This document shows positions 20,013-28,043 of a stretch of 64,000 nucleotides of DNA, one piece after another. The stretch is from positions 293,684-357,683 of the forward strand of contig CAXMMQ010000009.1 in the NCBI GenBank assembly GCA_963693035.2. The letters are read 5' to 3'. A model generated the notes under the pieces. That model searched no databases. It had not been told where the DNA came from and saw nothing but the letters and a program-made list of their open reading frames with translations. Both the position numbers and the translations under genes were made by a program. Position 1 is the stretch's first letter. Each line of letters opens with the position of its first letter. Source of the stretch: Lichenicoccus sp963693035 (GTDB taxonomy: Bacteria > Pseudomonadota > Alphaproteobacteria > Acetobacterales > Acetobacteraceae).

Positions 20013-20027
20013 TTAGCAAAACGCTAA
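20013..20027. promoter_or_regulatory. Palindrome in the desaturase/solute-binding-protein divergent promoter
   Basis: TTAGC-AAAAC-GCTAA is a perfect five-base inverted repeat in the only intergenic region between two divergent genes. An overlapping repeat, AGCGTT/AACGCT, occupies nearly the same bases. It has the T-N11-A shape bound by LysR-type regulators and could equally be a TetR operator. No regulator gene lies beside it. Confidence 0.4.
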
Positions 20028-20069
20028 TTACACCACCTAATCCGTCCTATTCCAGAAGTCCACTTTTCG

Positions 20070-20894
20070 ATGCGTGATTTTGGCCTGCGGCGGCTCGCCT
20101 TCCCGATGTATGACGTGCCGGAGCTGGACTGGGCGACCGGGGCGTGGGCGTCCGGGCTGCTGCAGCGCCTCTTGCAAGCCGGCCTGGGTCGGCTGCCTGG
20201 GGCGCGCGAACGGCCCGATGACCTGCAGGCGCTCTGGGGTGACCCGTCCCTGATGCTGGCGCAGACCTGTGGCTACCCGCTGGTCACCACGCTGCGCGGC
20301 CGGGTGCGGCTGGTGGCGACACCCTGCTACACCGCGCCGGGCTGCGATGGCGCCTGGGTGCGCTCTGCGATCGTCGTGCGGGCCGACGATGCGGTGCACG
20401 ATCTTGCCGGGCTGCGCGGCCGGGCGGTCTGCGCGCTCAACGGCAATGACAGCAATACCGGGATGAACCTGCTGCGAGCCGCCATCGCGCCGCTGGCGTG
20501 CGGCGACAGCTTCTTTCGCGACGTCGTCGTGACCGGCTCGCATGCCGCCAGCCTGCGGGCGGTGCAGTCCGGGCAGGCCGATGTCGCCGCCATCGACTGC
20601 GTGACGCTGGAGCTGATGCGGCGGGTGCGTCCTGCGGCGGCCGCCGGGCTGCGCGTGCTGGACTGGACCCCGACATCGCCGGGCCTGCCGCTGGTGACGG
20701 CTCCCGGCAGCACGGATGCCGAGGTGAGGGCCCTGCGGAAGGCGCTCCATGACATGCTGCTGGACCCCGCGCTGGCGGGCGTGCGCCACGCGCTGCTGAT
20801 CGAGCGAGTTGCGCTCCTCGACGAGAGTGAATACGAGATGATCGCCGGACTGGAGCGCGAGGCGGTGGCCCTGTTCTACCCGGTGCTGCGCTGA
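20070..20894 (+). CDS. PhnD-like (phosphate/phosphonate) solute-binding-protein homolog without a signal peptide
   Basis: The 274-residue product has the type II periplasmic-binding fold of PhnD/SsuA-like proteins: TCGYPLVTTLRGRVRLVATP, then a second lobe with DLAGLRGRAVCALNGNDSNTGMNLLR and VVVTGSHAASLRAVQSGQADVAAID. Unlike true receptors it begins MRDFGLRRLAFPMYDVPE, with no signal peptide, and has no ATPase or permease neighbour. It therefore probably works in the cytoplasm as a sensor or enzyme-like protein. The family is clear but the role is unknown. Confidence 0.75.
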   Translation: MRDFGLRRLAFPMYDVPELDWATGAWASGLLQRLLQAGLGRLPGARERPDDLQALWGDPSLMLAQTCGYPLVTTLRGRVRLVATPCYTAPGCDGAWVRSAIVVRADDAVHDLAGLRGRAVCALNGNDSNTGMNLLRAAIAPLACGDSFFRDVVVTGSHAASLRAVQSGQADVAAIDCVTLELMRRVRPAAAAGLRVLDWTPTSPGLPLVTAPGSTDAEVRALRKALHDMLLDPALAGVRHALLIERVALLDESEYEMIAGLEREAVALFYPVLR

Positions 20895-20917
20895 CCGCCG
20901 TCCGGAAAGCGGGGCCG

Positions 20918-21082
20918 ATGCGACGCAAGGGCGACCTGCCGAGCAAGACCTGCGCGCAGTGCGGCCGCCCGTTCGCCTGGCGCCGCAAGTGGGCGCGGGT
21001 TTGGGACGAGGTCCGCTACTGCTCCGACGCGTGCCGGGCCGCTGCGAAGCAGGGGCGTGCGCAGGTCAGAACGCCGACTTGA
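20918..21082 (+). CDS. DUF2256 zinc-ribbon-like protein
   Basis: This 54-residue gene encodes MRRKGDLPSKTCAQCGRPF, then WRRKWARVWDEVRYCSDACR, the full DUF2256 signature with a Cys12-x2-Cys15 and Cys35-x3-Cys39 zinc site. It starts 23 bases after the solute-binding-protein stop and so is probably co-transcribed with it. Its end overlaps the end of the convergent TonB-receptor gene by 17 bases. Function unknown. Confidence 0.85.
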   Translation: MRRKGDLPSKTCAQCGRPFAWRRKWARVWDEVRYCSDACRAAAKQGRAQVRTPT

Positions 21083-23429
21083 CAGTGGCGATGGCGGCGA
21101 AGCCCTCGCCGATATTGTAGAGCGGTGCCGTGCCGCCGATCGTGGTCCCGTACACGCCGGTGGTGGCCTTGGCGTTGGTGGCGAGCGAGTTGATCCCCGA
21201 CAGGAAGTGGTTGTTGGTCAGGTTGATCAGGTTGAGCTGGATCGTCGGCGCCTTGGCGAAGCCGATATCGTGGAAGCGGAATCCGACGGTGCCGCCCATT
21301 TCGTAGTAGGCCGGCAGCACCTCGTCATTCATGAAGGTTGCGAACTGGCGGCCGATATACCGGACGGTGTAGTTGCCGAAGAAGCGGCCGTCGTCATAGT
21401 CAAGTGCCGCAGAAAACACCCAGGCCGGGCTGCGTACGGCGGTCTTGCCGTCGGTCGGAAGGTAGTCGCCGCCGGCCGCGATGTTGTTGTTGATCGTCGC
21501 GTGCAGGTACTGGGCCGAGACGTAGGGGCGGAAATGTCCGATCGGACGCGTTCCGGCTTCCATGTCGACGCCGTCCGAAGTCTGGCCGCCGGCGTTGATG
21601 TCGGTGGTGATGGCGCCGTTGGTGCCGGGCACCGCGCTCTGCAGCTGACGATTGGTAAAGTTGTAGTGGAAGTAGGTCGCCGACGCGACCAGGATGTCGC
21701 CGGAATAGCGATAACCGAGTTCCTCAGAGATCGAGTATTCATCCCTGACATTGTTGCCGCCGATAAACGTCGTCGCGCCGTTCAGGTAGCTGTACGTATT
21801 GTACAGAGTGGTGTTCACCGGCGAGCGGAAGTTGGTGGTGACGCTGGCGAACACCTGGTTCTGCACATTGATCTGGTAGCGTGCCGAGATCGCCGGCAGC
21901 GGCTGCGCGTCGTTGATACTGGACTTGTATTGCGGGCCGGGCAGGTCGTTGGTGCCGTCGCGATTGACGATGGCCTCCTTGAAGCCGACCTCGAAGGTCA
22001 GCCGGTCGTTCAGCAGCTTGATGTCGTCCCCCACGAACAGCGCATGCACCGTGGTCTTGGTGTCGATGTCCTGGCCGAGCAGCCGCAGGCCATTGAGGGC
22101 CTTGATGTTCGAGACCTCGCCATAGATGTTGCTGGGCTCGCCGATGTAGCTGACCGGGCTGTACGGCTCGGTGTCGTGGTCGTTGGAATAGTCGAACCAC
22201 CAGCCGGCGAAGAAGTCGTTGATGCCGAGCCGGTAATCGGTCTTGGCGGTGAAGCCACCGCGATACTGCGAATCCTCGAAGGCGAGCAACCCCTCCGCAT
22301 TGGCGAAGCCGTTCGCAGCCGAGGGCGTGATCGGGAAGGGCAGGACGGAGGGACTGGTGACCAGTTGCGCGCCCTGGTAGTTCCCGGTCTGGTACAGCCC
22401 GAGGCCGATGGTGCCGTTGCCGTAGCCGCGCCACATGTACGGCGTGAAGTCCGCGCTCCAGTGATCGGTCAGGGTGAAGTGCGCCGGTGCGCTGGCTTCG
22501 ACGTTTCGATATGGGTTGCGGTTCAGCTTCCAGTAGTTGCTGTCGCCCGGATAGTACGTGCCGTTGTAGTTGTAGGACGTTCCGAGTTCACCCCACTGCG
22601 CGAGCGTCGGGTTGGTGTAGCTGTTCTGTGTCGACCACTGGTAGGCGCCGACGAACGAGACATGGTTGCCTTGGCCCCACTCCTTCACCGCCTTCAGGTC
22701 GAGATGGCTCTTCTCGTCGGTGCCGGAACCGCGCCAGGAGACATCGTGCTGGTGCGAGTACGAGATGAACGCCTTGATCCCGCTATTGCCGATCTCGCCG
22801 GAGTTCAGCCGGATGAATTCGCGGTTGTACTTGTAGGTGCCGTAGCCGTAATCGGCGAGGCCGCCGAACTTGTCCAAGGGCTCGCTGTCGTGGAACGTGA
22901 ACAGGCCGCCCGACCCGTTGATCGTCGGTGTGTCGATATTGGAAGATCCCTGCTGCAGGGTGAGCTCTTCCAGGTTCTCGTTGTCGGCGAACTCCGAGGG
23001 ATAGGTCGTATAGACGCCGACATCGGAGATCGGCGAGCCTTCCCAGATGAACGCCATCTCGGTGTTGTCCAGGCCGCGCATCGACAGCGAGCCGCCGGAC
23101 AGGCCCCAGGGATCGACCTCCGACACCACCACGCCGGGCAGCAATTGCACCAGCATGAACGGGCTCTGCGCCGGCGCCTGCTTGGCGATGTAGTCCTTGG
23201 TCACCGAACTGCGCGATTTCGGCGCGACCTCCTTCTTGATCAGGCCGCCGCCCGGCTGCAGCCCGGTGACGCCGTCCGCAGTGTGATGCCCCTTGTTCGC
23301 CTGCACCAGGATCGATTCCGAGCCGCCACCTGACGTCGGGCTCCCGGATGTCTGCCCCATCGCAACCGTTCCGAGACCCGACAGGGTCGTGCTGGCCAGG
23401 AGCGCTGCGATCGCGAGGCGTGGATGCAT
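21066..23429 (-). CDS. TonB-dependent outer-membrane receptor
   Basis: The 787-residue product starts at ATG 23429, with AGGAG about nine bases upstream and a 25-residue signal peptide ending VAMGQ. A TonB-box-like ESILVQA follows. Next come a plug domain (LVQLLPGVVVSEVDPWG, GSLSMRGLDNTEMAFIWEG) and a long beta-barrel rich in Tyr/Asn, closing with Phe (VKSAF) as outer-membrane barrels do. The substrate is not evident, and no siderophore or vitamin genes are adjacent. A longer frame reaching 23828 belongs to relic sequence and is not part of this gene. Confidence 0.9.
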   Translation of the reverse strand: MHPRLAIAALLASTTLSGLGTVAMGQTSGSPTSGGGSESILVQANKGHHTADGVTGLQPGGGLIKKEVAPKSRSSVTKDYIAKQAPAQSPFMLVQLLPGVVVSEVDPWGLSGGSLSMRGLDNTEMAFIWEGSPISDVGVYTTYPSEFADNENLEELTLQQGSSNIDTPTINGSGGLFTFHDSEPLDKFGGLADYGYGTYKYNREFIRLNSGEIGNSGIKAFISYSHQHDVSWRGSGTDEKSHLDLKAVKEWGQGNHVSFVGAYQWSTQNSYTNPTLAQWGELGTSYNYNGTYYPGDSNYWKLNRNPYRNVEASAPAHFTLTDHWSADFTPYMWRGYGNGTIGLGLYQTGNYQGAQLVTSPSVLPFPITPSAANGFANAEGLLAFEDSQYRGGFTAKTDYRLGINDFFAGWWFDYSNDHDTEPYSPVSYIGEPSNIYGEVSNIKALNGLRLLGQDIDTKTTVHALFVGDDIKLLNDRLTFEVGFKEAIVNRDGTNDLPGPQYKSSINDAQPLPAISARYQINVQNQVFASVTTNFRSPVNTTLYNTYSYLNGATTFIGGNNVRDEYSISEELGYRYSGDILVASATYFHYNFTNRQLQSAVPGTNGAITTDINAGGQTSDGVDMEAGTRPIGHFRPYVSAQYLHATINNNIAAGGDYLPTDGKTAVRSPAWVFSAALDYDDGRFFGNYTVRYIGRQFATFMNDEVLPAYYEMGGTVGFRFHDIGFAKAPTIQLNLINLTNNHFLSGINSLATNAKATTGVYGTTIGGTAPLYNIGEGFAAIATVKSAF

Positions 23430-23538
23430 GGGCGGAGGCTCCTGGCAGCGGTTGCGGACGTCGACAGCCGCAAAGCAAGCCCGATGCCACTGGCGCACCC
23501 GGAATGGTGCGGCGCGCAAACAGAACGAAGTTGTTGCA

Positions 23539-23552
23539 GATAGGTGACTATC
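23539..23552. promoter_or_regulatory. Inverted repeat upstream of the TonB receptor
   Basis: GATAG-GTGA-CTATC is a perfect five-base palindrome about 110 bases before the receptor start. It could be an operator for a regulator of the receptor. It does not resemble a Fur box, and the surrounding 23430-23640 stretch shows no cobalamin-riboswitch features I can recognise and no credible gene. Confidence 0.3.
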
Positions 23553-23639
23553 GCCGCACGGAAAGAGCTCACGCCTGAGATGGTCGAGCCGGTGCGCCAT
23601 GCCGTGCTGCGCGGTGGCGTCCACCGGACGCCGCCTGCC

Positions 23640-23990
23640 GGTCAGCCAGACGCCCTGCCAGCCGCCGCCGAGCAGGGTATAGAGCCGACCGCGTCGGCGA
23701 GCTCGGCGAGTTCGCCGAGTGCGGCGAGATCCTGCGACTGGTAGGTCGCCCGGTCCGCGGTCAGCACGTCGAGGAAGCCGACCAGCCCGGCGGCGAACAG
23801 CCGGCGCTTCGGCCCGCGCCTGCCGCACCTGCGCGCTCAGCCGCCCGCATAATAGAGCGGCTGCGCGGCGCTCCGCACGAGCTGGACGGCGAGGCTGTCG
23901 GCGGCGAACAGCTCGTGCACCATGCTGGACTGCACGCCGAGCGACAGCGGCAGCGAGAAGTCCGGATAGAGCTGCGCCACCGCGACGCCG
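23640..23990 (-). pseudogene. Remnant of a NodT-type outer-membrane efflux lipoprotein
   Basis: Three pieces of the TolC/NodT family occur in order but in different frames. They are VAVAQLYPDFSLPLSLGVQS with FAADSLAVQL and SAAQPLYYAGG; then LFAAGLVGFLDVLTADRATY with QSQDL; then LYTLLGGGWQG, the usual C-terminus. About 80 residues normally between the first and second pieces are missing, as is the entire N-terminal half. Together with the adjacent FUSC fragment it looks like the collapsed end of an FUSC-HlyD-OMF efflux operon. Confidence 0.7.
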
Positions 23991-23994
23991 GTGC

Positions 23995-24450
23995 GTGCAC
24001 TCGCGGGAGCAGGAACACCAGGGCGGCGGAGGCTATGCCGACCGATACCGCCGACAGCCGCGACAGCGCGCTGAGGAACACGGTCTCGGGATGCGCAAAG
24101 GCGGACGCGCAGACGATGATGATGGTGTGGCCGGCGAGCACCGCGCCGTATGCATTGAAGAAGCGCAGCAAGGTCGAGAACACGCAGGCGGCGCCGATCC
24201 AGAGCGAGAGTGCCAGGTAGAACAGGATCGGCGGCTGCGCGAAGGCGGCCACAGCAGGATCGCCGCCGAGGCGCCAGACGCTCTTGGAGACCGGCGCGCC
24301 GCAGACCGGGTTGGCAACGATCAGCATGGTGACGACCGCTGAGAGCGGCGCCTGCAACTGCAGCGAGAAGGCCACATACAACGCGACGCCGATGGCGGTG
24401 ACGGTGCGCAGGCAATAGATCACCGTCGGCCCATGCCTGCGCCAAGGCAC
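23995..24450 (-). pseudogene. N-terminal fragment of an FUSC-family (fusaric/aromatic acid) exporter
   Basis: About 150 residues match the N-terminal membrane domain of FUSC exporters: CLRTVTAIGVALYVAFSLQL, VTMLIVANPVCGAPVSKSVW, then LALSLWIGAACVFSTLLRFF and YGAVLAGHTIIIV. A short deletion follows SKSVWRLGG, where the family has a longer glycine-rich span. The frame then switches abruptly into outer-membrane efflux sequence. Intact members are 600-700 residues, so roughly three quarters is gone. The GTG at 24450 is only a nominal start. Confidence 0.7.
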
Positions 24451-24606
24451 GATGTCGACGAGAGAATCCCACAGCTTCGTCCTGCGCCAGGGCAGGGAAG
24501 CCGGGGCCCGGGGGGAGCAGCGTCAAGCGTGCGTGTCCCGGGCGTTGTCGGGCGCGCGGGCCGGCATCGCCTGCTCGATACGGTCGAAGATCGACACGCA
24601 CAGCGC

Positions 24607-25029
24607 CTACTCGGTCTCGCTGACGCCGGCGAGCAGGTGCGCGCCGACGGCCTCGGCGACCGCGTAGACCTGGCGATACAGCTCCGCCCCGGCCGGCGTG
24701 ATGCTGATCCGCTTCGAGCGGCGGTCGGCCGGGTCGGCCACCCGCTCCACCAGTCCGCCCTGCTCGAGCACGTCGAGCAGGCGCACGAGCGACGTGCTCT
24801 CGATGTCCATGGCGCGTGCGAGGTCGGTCTGGCGTGCCGGCGCGCCGATCTGGCCCAGCATCAGGATCGGCCGCCAGGTCGCCTCGGTCAGCCCGAACCG
24901 GCGCAGCCGGTGATCGACCTCGCGTCGCCAGGCGGCCCCGATGCGCGACATCCGCCGCCCGAACTCGACGAGCCCGATGCTCGGGTTGCTGACGCCGGCG
25001 CTTGATCTTTGGCCGCCCGGGCCTATCAC
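24607..25029 (-). CDS. MarR-family transcriptional regulator
   Basis: The product is about 140 residues (from GTG 25029; an internal ATG at 24954 would remove part of the first helix). The winged-helix core is clear: LRRFGLTEATWRPILMLGQI, QTDLARAMDIESTSLVRLLD as the recognition helix, and GLVERVADPADRRSKRISIT as the wing. MarR proteins repress efflux genes and respond to phenolic ligands. Here the regulated operon was presumably the decayed FUSC/efflux remnant directly downstream. It is divergent from the universal stress gene, with only 26 bases between starts. Confidence 0.82.
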   Translation of the reverse strand: MIGPGGQRSSAGVSNPSIGLVEFGRRMSRIGAAWRREVDHRLRRFGLTEATWRPILMLGQIGAPARQTDLARAMDIESTSLVRLLDVLEQGGLVERVADPADRRSKRISITPAGAELYRQVYAVAEAVGAHLLAGVSETE

Positions 25030-25055
25030 AGCGTCCGTACCTGACGGAGCCGACG

Positions 25056-25877
25056 ATGCGCAGGATCCTTGTGCCGCTGCCCGGTCCGGAGGAGGCCGGG
25101 ACGCTGCTCGACATCGCGTTGCAGCTCGCAGCGCCCACCGGCGCACAGATCGAGGTCGCCTACGTGCCCGATCCACTGGACGAGGCGGCCGAGCTTGAGG
25201 ACGGCCTCGACGAGGCCGGGCTGGAACTGCCGCGCCTCTACGAAAGCTGGGCGCTGGAGGTGGCCGGCCGCCACCGGCTGGCGACCTTCTGGCACGAGAT
25301 CCCGGACGGGGTGGTGTATGCGAGCGCCTCGCTGGGGCGGGCCTGCGACCTGATCGTGACCCGTTCTGCCGGGCGGCTGGTCAGCGAGGACGGCATCCTG
25401 GCCGCAACGCGCGGCGAACGCGGCTTTCGCGACGCGCTGCTGGCGTCAGGCCGGGCGGTGCTGCTGGCGCCGCTGGCGCGCTTCGATCCGGCCGGCCTGC
25501 TGGAGACCGTGGTGCTGGCCTGGGACGGCAGCGCCGGCGCCTCGCACGCGCTGGCCCAGGCGCTGCCGTTGCTGGCGCGTGCCCGTCGGGTGCGGGTGGT
25601 CATCATCGGACGCAACACCGTGGGCGAGCAGGCGCGCGAGGCGATCGCCACCTACGCCAAGCTCTGGAGCGACGACGCCGAGCTGCTGGTGTTGGACAAT
25701 GCGCACCGCCAGACCGGCCGCGCCCTGCTCGACACCATACGCCGCGAGCAGGCGAGCCTGGTGGTGATGGGCGTCTGCGGCCGCTCGCATCCGCCCGGCA
25801 GCACCGGCACCGCGCTCGGCGGCACGCTGCTCAAGGTGATCGAGAACGGCCGCATCCCGATCCTGACCGCCACCTGA
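25056..25877 (+). CDS. Tandem universal stress protein
   Basis: The 273-residue cytoplasmic protein contains two UspA folds: MRRILVPLPGPEEAGTLLD at the N-terminus and VVLAWDGSAGASHALAQALP from about residue 155. The second ends with a nucleotide-loop motif of the G-x2-G-x9-G-S/T kind (VMGVCGRSHPPGSTGTALGG) and the closing strand RIPILTAT. Members bind ATP or act in stress survival; the ligand is not determinable here. ATG 25056 gives the standard MRRILVP start. Confidence 0.88.
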   Translation: MRRILVPLPGPEEAGTLLDIALQLAAPTGAQIEVAYVPDPLDEAAELEDGLDEAGLELPRLYESWALEVAGRHRLATFWHEIPDGVVYASASLGRACDLIVTRSAGRLVSEDGILAATRGERGFRDALLASGRAVLLAPLARFDPAGLLETVVLAWDGSAGASHALAQALPLLARARRVRVVIIGRNTVGEQAREAIATYAKLWSDDAELLVLDNAHRQTGRALLDTIRREQASLVVMGVCGRSHPPGSTGTALGGTLLKVIENGRIPILTAT

Positions 25878-26081
25878 TCGTACGCCAGGGCACGCCGCAG
25901 AGCCCATCGGGCATGGGAGTATCAGTTCCCGGCTTCGATCGTGGTAGCCGGCTGCGCCCGAAGCGCTATGATAGAATCCCTGGGGTAGCTCCGGTCGGCG
26001 CGGCACACGCGTGCGGCGGCGGCCGCCCCGGAGCCAATGAAAACGACGTGCGGCATTCAGGCTGCACGGGGGAGGACCACA

Positions 26082-27182
26082 ATGAAGAATTTCGGAACCG
26101 GACTGATCCGTGGCGCAGCGCTCGCGGGCGCCCTGGTAGGCCCTGCGACCTTCGTGCTGGGCATGCTTCCGGCCACGGCCGCGTCGGCCGCCCCGGTCTC
26201 GGGTGCCAAGATCGCGTTTCTGATGCCGGACGAGGGCTCGACCCGCTACGAGGAGCATGACCGCCCCGGCTTCATCCTGGAAATGAAGCAGCTCTGCCCG
26301 ACCTGCACGGTGCTGTACCAGAACGCCGACGCCGATGCCTCGCGCCAGCAGCAGCAGTTCAATTCGGTGGTCTCCCAGGGCGCCAAGGCGATCGTGATCG
26401 ACCCGGTGGATTCCACCGCGGCGGCATCCCTCGTGCACCAGGCGCAAAGCCAGGGCATCAAGATCATCGCCTATGACCGGCCGATCCCCCAGGCGCCGGC
26501 GGACTACTATGTCTCGTTCAACAACGAGCAGATCGGCCGCGTGATTGCGCAGTCGCTGGTGCGCCATCTCAAGGCGGCGGGCGCCTCCGGCGGTCTGCTC
26601 GAGGTCAACGGCTCGCCGACCGATGCCGCCGCCGGGCTGATCAAGAGGGGCGTGCACGAGGGGCTGGCCGGCAGCGGCTACCGGACGCTGGCCGAATACG
26701 ACACCCCGGACTGGACGCCGACCAAGGCGCAGCAGTGGGTCAGCGGGCAGATCTCGCGCTTCGGCAAGAAGATCGTGGGCGTGGTGGCCGCCAATGACGG
26801 CACCGGCGGCGGCGCGGTCGCGGCGTTCAAGGCGGCGGGCGTCGATCCGGTGCCCCCGGTCACCGGCAACGACGCCACCATCGCCGGGCTGCAGCTCATC
26901 ATCGCCGGCGACCAGTACAACACCATCAACAAGCCGAGCGAGATCGTAGCCGCCGCGGCGGCGAAGGTCGCCATCGCCCTCCTCGAGGGGAGCCACCCCA
27001 AGGCCGACCACACCCTGTTCGGCACGCCGACGCAGCTCTTCACGCCGACGCTGGTCACCGCGGGGAACCTCAAGGCCGAGATCATCGACAAGCAGGTCAA
27101 CGGCAAGCCGATCGAGACCGCCGCGGTGCTCTGCACCGACCGCTATGCCGAGGGCTGCAAGAAGCTCGGCATCGCGCCCTGA
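26082..27182 (+). CDS. Sugar ABC transporter substrate-binding protein (XylF-like)
   Basis: The 366-residue periplasmic receptor starts at ATG 26082 with GGAGG eight bases upstream and a signal peptide ending near ATAASAA. The mature protein has the type I binding fold seen in CUT2 sugar receptors: KIAFLMPDEGSTRYE, QQQQFNSVVSQGAKAIVIDP, IIAYDRPIP, and VVAANDGTGGGAVAAFKAAG. The pattern is closest to the D-xylose receptor XylF, but the sugar is an inference. It leads an ATPase-permease operon. A TATGAT near 25967 is the only promoter-like hint in the 200-base upstream gap. Confidence 0.9.
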   Translation: MKNFGTGLIRGAALAGALVGPATFVLGMLPATAASAAPVSGAKIAFLMPDEGSTRYEEHDRPGFILEMKQLCPTCTVLYQNADADASRQQQQFNSVVSQGAKAIVIDPVDSTAAASLVHQAQSQGIKIIAYDRPIPQAPADYYVSFNNEQIGRVIAQSLVRHLKAAGASGGLLEVNGSPTDAAAGLIKRGVHEGLAGSGYRTLAEYDTPDWTPTKAQQWVSGQISRFGKKIVGVVAANDGTGGGAVAAFKAAGVDPVPPVTGNDATIAGLQLIIAGDQYNTINKPSEIVAAAAAKVAIALLEGSHPKADHTLFGTPTQLFTPTLVTAGNLKAEIIDKQVNGKPIETAAVLCTDRYAEGCKKLGIAP

Positions 27183-27221
27183 TCGCCCGCGTCATCGCGG
27201 ATTGACCCAAATCAGGCAGGC

Positions 27222-28043
27222 ATGATGGAGACTTTACGGCAGGAGCCGGACGCAGGCGAGCTGGTGCTCAGCCTGCGCGGCATCTCGAAGCATTTCGGGG
27301 CGGTCTCGGCGCTGACCGGCATCGATCTCGATGTGCGGGCGGGCGAGGTGGTCGCCCTCGTCGGCGACAACGGCGCCGGCAAATCGACCCTGATCAAGAT
27401 ACTGGCCGGCGTGCACCAGCCGAGTTCGGGCACGATGCAGTTCCGCGGCAACCCGGTGACGCTGGCCGATCCGAGCGCGTCGCTCGCACTCGGCATCGCC
27501 ACCGTGTTCCAGGACCTGGCGCTGTGCGAGAATCTCGACGTGGTCGCCAACATCTTTCTCGGCAAGGAGCTGCATCCGCTGCAGCTCGACGAGGTCGCGA
27601 TGGAGACCCGCGCCTGGACGCTGCTGCGTGAGCTGTCCGCGCGCATCCCGAGCGTGCGCGAGACGGTCAGCTCGCTGTCCGGCGGCCAGCGGCAGACGGT
27701 GGCGATCGCGCGCTCGCTGCTGCTCGACCCCAAGCTCATCCTGCTCGACGAGCCGACCGCGGCCCTCGGGGTGGCGCAGACCGCCGAGGTGCTCGACCTG
27801 ATCGAGCGGGTTCGCGATCGCGGGCTCGGCGTCGTCATGATCAGCCACAACATGGAGGACGTGCGCGCCGTCGCCGACCGCATCGTGGTGCTGCGGCTCG
27901 GGCGCAACAACGGGGTGTTCTATCCGGACGCCTCGAACCAGGAGCTGGTGAGCGCCATCACGGGTGCCTCGGACAACTCGGTGTCGCGCCGGTCGGGCCG
28001 TCGGCAGGCACAACAGGATGTCAGACAGGAGGACCGGCCGTGA
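27222..28043 (+). CDS. Sugar ABC transporter ATP-binding protein (single domain)
   Basis: The 273-residue ATPase has Walker A GDNGAGKST (48-56), Q-loop VFQDLA, signature LSGGQ (152-156), Walker B LILLDEP (173-179) and the SH switch. It powers import of the sugar bound by the upstream receptor. Most CUT2 systems use a duplicated RbsA/XylG-like ATPase of about 500 residues; this one has one nucleotide-binding domain and must dimerise. Its stop overlaps the permease start (GTGA). Confidence 0.93.
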   Translation: MMETLRQEPDAGELVLSLRGISKHFGAVSALTGIDLDVRAGEVVALVGDNGAGKSTLIKILAGVHQPSSGTMQFRGNPVTLADPSASLALGIATVFQDLALCENLDVVANIFLGKELHPLQLDEVAMETRAWTLLRELSARIPSVRETVSSLSGGQRQTVAIARSLLLDPKLILLDEPTAALGVAQTAEVLDLIERVRDRGLGVVMISHNMEDVRAVADRIVVLRLGRNNGVFYPDASNQELVSAITGASDNSVSRRSGRRQAQQDVRQEDRP

